From UBA10649 sp963749905 (lineage in GTDB: Bacteria > Actinomycetota > Actinomycetes > S36-B12), in NCBI GenBank assembly GCA_963749905.1, contig CAVVOF010000004.1, positions 186,001 to 250,000 of the forward strand: a stretch of DNA of 64,000 nt, written 5' to 3'. This document shows positions 61,545 through 64,000 of the stretch, in pieces. The notes below the pieces were generated by a model, which ran no database searches, was not told the DNA's origin, and worked only from the letters and a program-made list of their open reading frames with translations. The position numbers were made by a program, and so were the translations under genes. How positions within the stretch are numbered: the first letter of the stretch is position 1; the number at the start of each line of letters is the position of its first letter.

Positions 61545-64000
61545 CCGACTTGCTGCCTTGGGCGATCAGCGTGCGCATCGACCGCAACGCGACGGACAAG
61601 GTCGCCAGGTCAGGCTTCTCCACCGACGCGATCTCGGAGAGGGTCGCGCGGGCGCGCGACACGCCTTCCGCGTGGTCTTCCTCCCAGGAGGTCAGCCGTT
61701 CAAGGGGAGGCGTCCCGGCTGCGGTCGTCCGCAGCACCCGCGAGGTCAGTCCTGCGATCACTGCGTACAGGTCACTGCGCAGCGCGTGTCGAGCGAGCGC
61801 GCTCCAGCGATCGCCGCGCGGCAGGTCCGTGATGTTGATCAGGATGTTGTCGACGTCGTACCTGTCCGCGACCGTGAAGTAGAGCGGGACGACGACGTCC
61901 GCGCTCTCCTCCGTCCGCACGATGATGTCGGTGATGTCGAGCAGGGCGAACACGTCCAGCGCCGATGCCGCTCGCTGCGCGAGGTCCTTCGGCGTGCCCG
62001 CCGCCACGAACCGCTGGGTCAGTCGCTCGACGCGGTCACGCTCCTTGCCGAGCAGGTGAGAGGCCACGTCATCCGTCTGGTGCTCCACCACGGAGGCGAA
62101 GCGATCGATCTCCTCCTGCACGTCGATCGATCCGCCGCGCGTCTGCAGGAACCAGCGAGTGGAGCGGTCCATGCAGCCGGCGCATCTCCAGGTGCAACGT
62201 GACCTGGGCGCCGCACGGGATCACGTTGTCGAGCGCGTTGACCTCGTTCCAGAACTCCTCGATGCCGAAGATCTCCATGGCCGCGGACGCCGCGCGCACG
62301 ACCTCGACGGCGCTCGCCCCGGTTTCCTCCATCGCCCGGAAGACGAACGTGATGCCAGCGATGTTGATCAGTCGGTTCGCGGTGACCGTGCTGATGATCT
62401 GCGGGCGCAGCGGATGCTTCTCGATGGCCTCGCGGTACTTCTCGCGCAGCTGCGGCGGGAAGTAGGTGATGACGGCCTTCGAGAAGTAGGGGTCGTCCGC
62501 GAGGTTGGAGGAGCTCAGGTCCTTCATCAGCCAGATCTTCGAGTACGCCAGCAGGACCGCGAGCTCCGGCCCGGTCAGTCCCTCCCCGGCGGCCTCCCGG
62601 ACGCGGAACTCCTCGTCGTCCGGCAGGAACTCGATCGCCCGGTCGAGCAGGCCGAGCCGTTCCATCTCCTTGATCATGCGCTGGTGCACGCTGATCAGCG
62701 CTGCCGCAATGGGCCGCGCGTTGCCGAGAGCCACGTTCTGCCCGTAGTTGTCGTCGAGGACCTCCTCGGCGACGATGTCGGTCATCTCGGCCAGCACCTG
62801 GTTGCGTCCGGCCATCGTCAGGTTCTCCTGGCGGACCACGCCGTCCAGCAGGATCTTGATGTTGACCTCGTGGTCGGACGTGTCGACGCCGGCGGAGTTG
62901 TCGATGGCGTCGGTGTTCAGCCTGACGCCATGGCGCGCGGCCTCCACGCGACCGAGCTGGGTCAGCCCGAGGTTGCCGCCCTCGCCGACCACCTTGCACC
63001 GTAGGTCGGCGCCATTGATGCGGATGCGGTCGTTCGCCTTGTCGCCGACATCGAGATTCGTCTCGTTCTGCGCCTTGACGTACGTGCCGATGCCGCCGTT
63101 CCAGAGCAGGTCTACGGGCGCCTTCAACGCCGCCCGGATCAGGTCGTCGGGCGTCATGGTCACCACGTCCATCGGGATGCCCAGCGCCTCCTTGACCTGG
63201 GGCGTGAGCTTGATGGACTTCAGCGACCGGGCGAACACACCGCCGCCCTCGGAGATCAGTTTCTCGTCGTAGTCGGCCCACGACGAGCGCGGCAGGTCGA
63301 ACAGGCGACGCCGCTCGGCATAGGACGGTGCCGCAACCGGATCGGGGTCGATGAAGACATGCCGGTGGTCGAACGCCACGACGAGCCTGATGTGCTCGCT
63401 GAGCAGCATGCCGTTGCCGAACACGTCGCCGCTCATGTCGCCGACGCCGGCGACCGTGAACTCCTGCGTCTGGGTGTCGACCCCGAGTTCGCGGAAGTGT
63501 CGCTTGACGGACTCCCAGGCACCGCGCGCGGTGATGCCCATGGCCTTGTGGTCGTAGCCGACCGAGCCACCGGAAGCGAAGGCGTCCCCGAGCCAGAACC
63601 CGTACTCGGCGGCGATGGAGTTCGCCAGGTCGGAGAACGTCGCCGTGCCCTTGTCGGCAGCCACGACCAGGTATGGGTCGTCGCCGTCGTGCCGCACCAC
63701 GTCGACGGGGGGAACGACCTCGCCGTCGGAGAGGTTGTCGGTGATGTCGAGCATCGACATGATGAACTCGCGGTAGGCCGACTTGCCCTCCGTCAGCCAC
63801 GCATCCCGGTCGATGGACGGGTCGGGCAGGTTCTTGGGATAGAAGCCGCCCTTGGCGCCCACCGGGACGATGACGGCGTTCTTGACCTCCTGCGCCTTCA
63901 CCAGGCCGAGGATCTCGGTCCGGAAGTCCTCGGCGCGATCACTCCACCGGAGTCCGCCGCGGGCCACGTCACCGAACCGCAGGTGGACGCCCTCGACTCG
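61528..64000 (-). CDS. gdh: NAD-specific glutamate dehydrogenase (large, GDH-180 type), 3' part, one frameshift
   Basis: C-terminal ~824 codons of the large (about 1600-residue) NAD-GDH; the 5' part lies beyond the right edge. Catalytic segment ARGGLRWSDRAEDFRTEILGLVKAQEVKNAVIVPVGAKGGF contains the glutamate-binding lysine; AGVGDMSGDVFGNGMLLSEHIRLV is in the dinucleotide domain. One extra C at about 62172 (CTGCATGGACC) shifts the frame; the rest, MDRSTRWFLQTRGGSIDVQEE...AHDA, follows at once. Deaminates glutamate to 2-oxoglutarate. Overlaps rsgA by 17 bp. Confidence 0.9.

Overview
The window is one contiguous stretch of high-GC DNA with tightly packed genes, many ATGA/GTGA overlaps and frequent GTG starts, typical of an actinobacterium. 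The gene content (AdnA/AdnB-like helicase-nucleases, UvrD2 with HRDC, mycoredoxin, MoeZ, UPF0182, DUF4333 lipoproteins, 180-kDa-type NAD glutamate dehydrogenase, secreted PDZ-S16 protease, zinc metalloprotease of the F420-associated family) fits Actinomycetota. Propionibacteriales/Nocardioidaceae is my best guess, but that is inference. From memory of the Mycobacterium tuberculosis map, the order UPF0182 - PDZ/S16 protease - zinc protease - ABC1 kinase - uvrD2 - mycoredoxin - nudC - adnB/adnA - moeZ matches the Rv3193c-Rv3206c neighbourhood, so 17-60 kb is an old syntenic backbone.

1-6.4 kb: housekeeping and accessory genes: 3' part of a formylglycine-generating enzyme, an EamA exporter, a thioredoxin-like protein, GNAT, a secreted protein, a RibD-like reductase and an ArsR-YCII pair with a perfect 28-bp operator. 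6.4-11.9 kb: an accessory island holding a Phd/VapC module, a MntA/HepT module, an XRE antitoxin next to a broken HigB-like toxin, an IS6-family transposase remnant, two copies of a ~208-bp structured repeat placed directly behind two toxin-antitoxin operons, and a macrolide-type glycosyltransferase. It ends at an initiator tRNA gene. 12-30 kb: hydrolase, metallophosphoesterase operon, ArfB, methyltransferase/UPF0182 pair, PDZ-S16 protease, acetyltransferase, Nudix/zinc-protease pair, M20 peptidase, gamma-glutamyltransferase and a PqqD/cyclodehydratase-like protein.

30-41.5 kb: ABC1 kinase, YVTN beta-propeller, LuxR regulator, then a minus-strand array of three tandem MFS transporters each carrying a C-terminal cyclic-nucleotide-binding domain, followed by a response-regulator/class III nucleotide cyclase and an overlapping solute-binding lipoprotein. 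This array occupies the place in the syntenic block where whiB7 lies in mycobacteria and looks like a self-contained cyclic-nucleotide signalling and transport locus. It is the most interesting system in the window. 41.5-64 kb: uvrD2, mycoredoxin, DUF4333 lipoprotein, nudC, acyltransferase, adnB/adnA, a flippase-like membrane protein with an embedded degenerate kinase, an NIL-domain protein, a surface protein with repeats, an Excalibur protein, a GGDEF cyclase, moeZ, rsgA and the 3' part of NAD-glutamate dehydrogenase.

Caution for the reader: at least eight otherwise good genes are broken by single-base indels, and 35.9-38.1 kb is dense with them across a gene boundary. Part of this may be sequencing error rather than biology. 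Genes affected are annotated over their full span and flagged.
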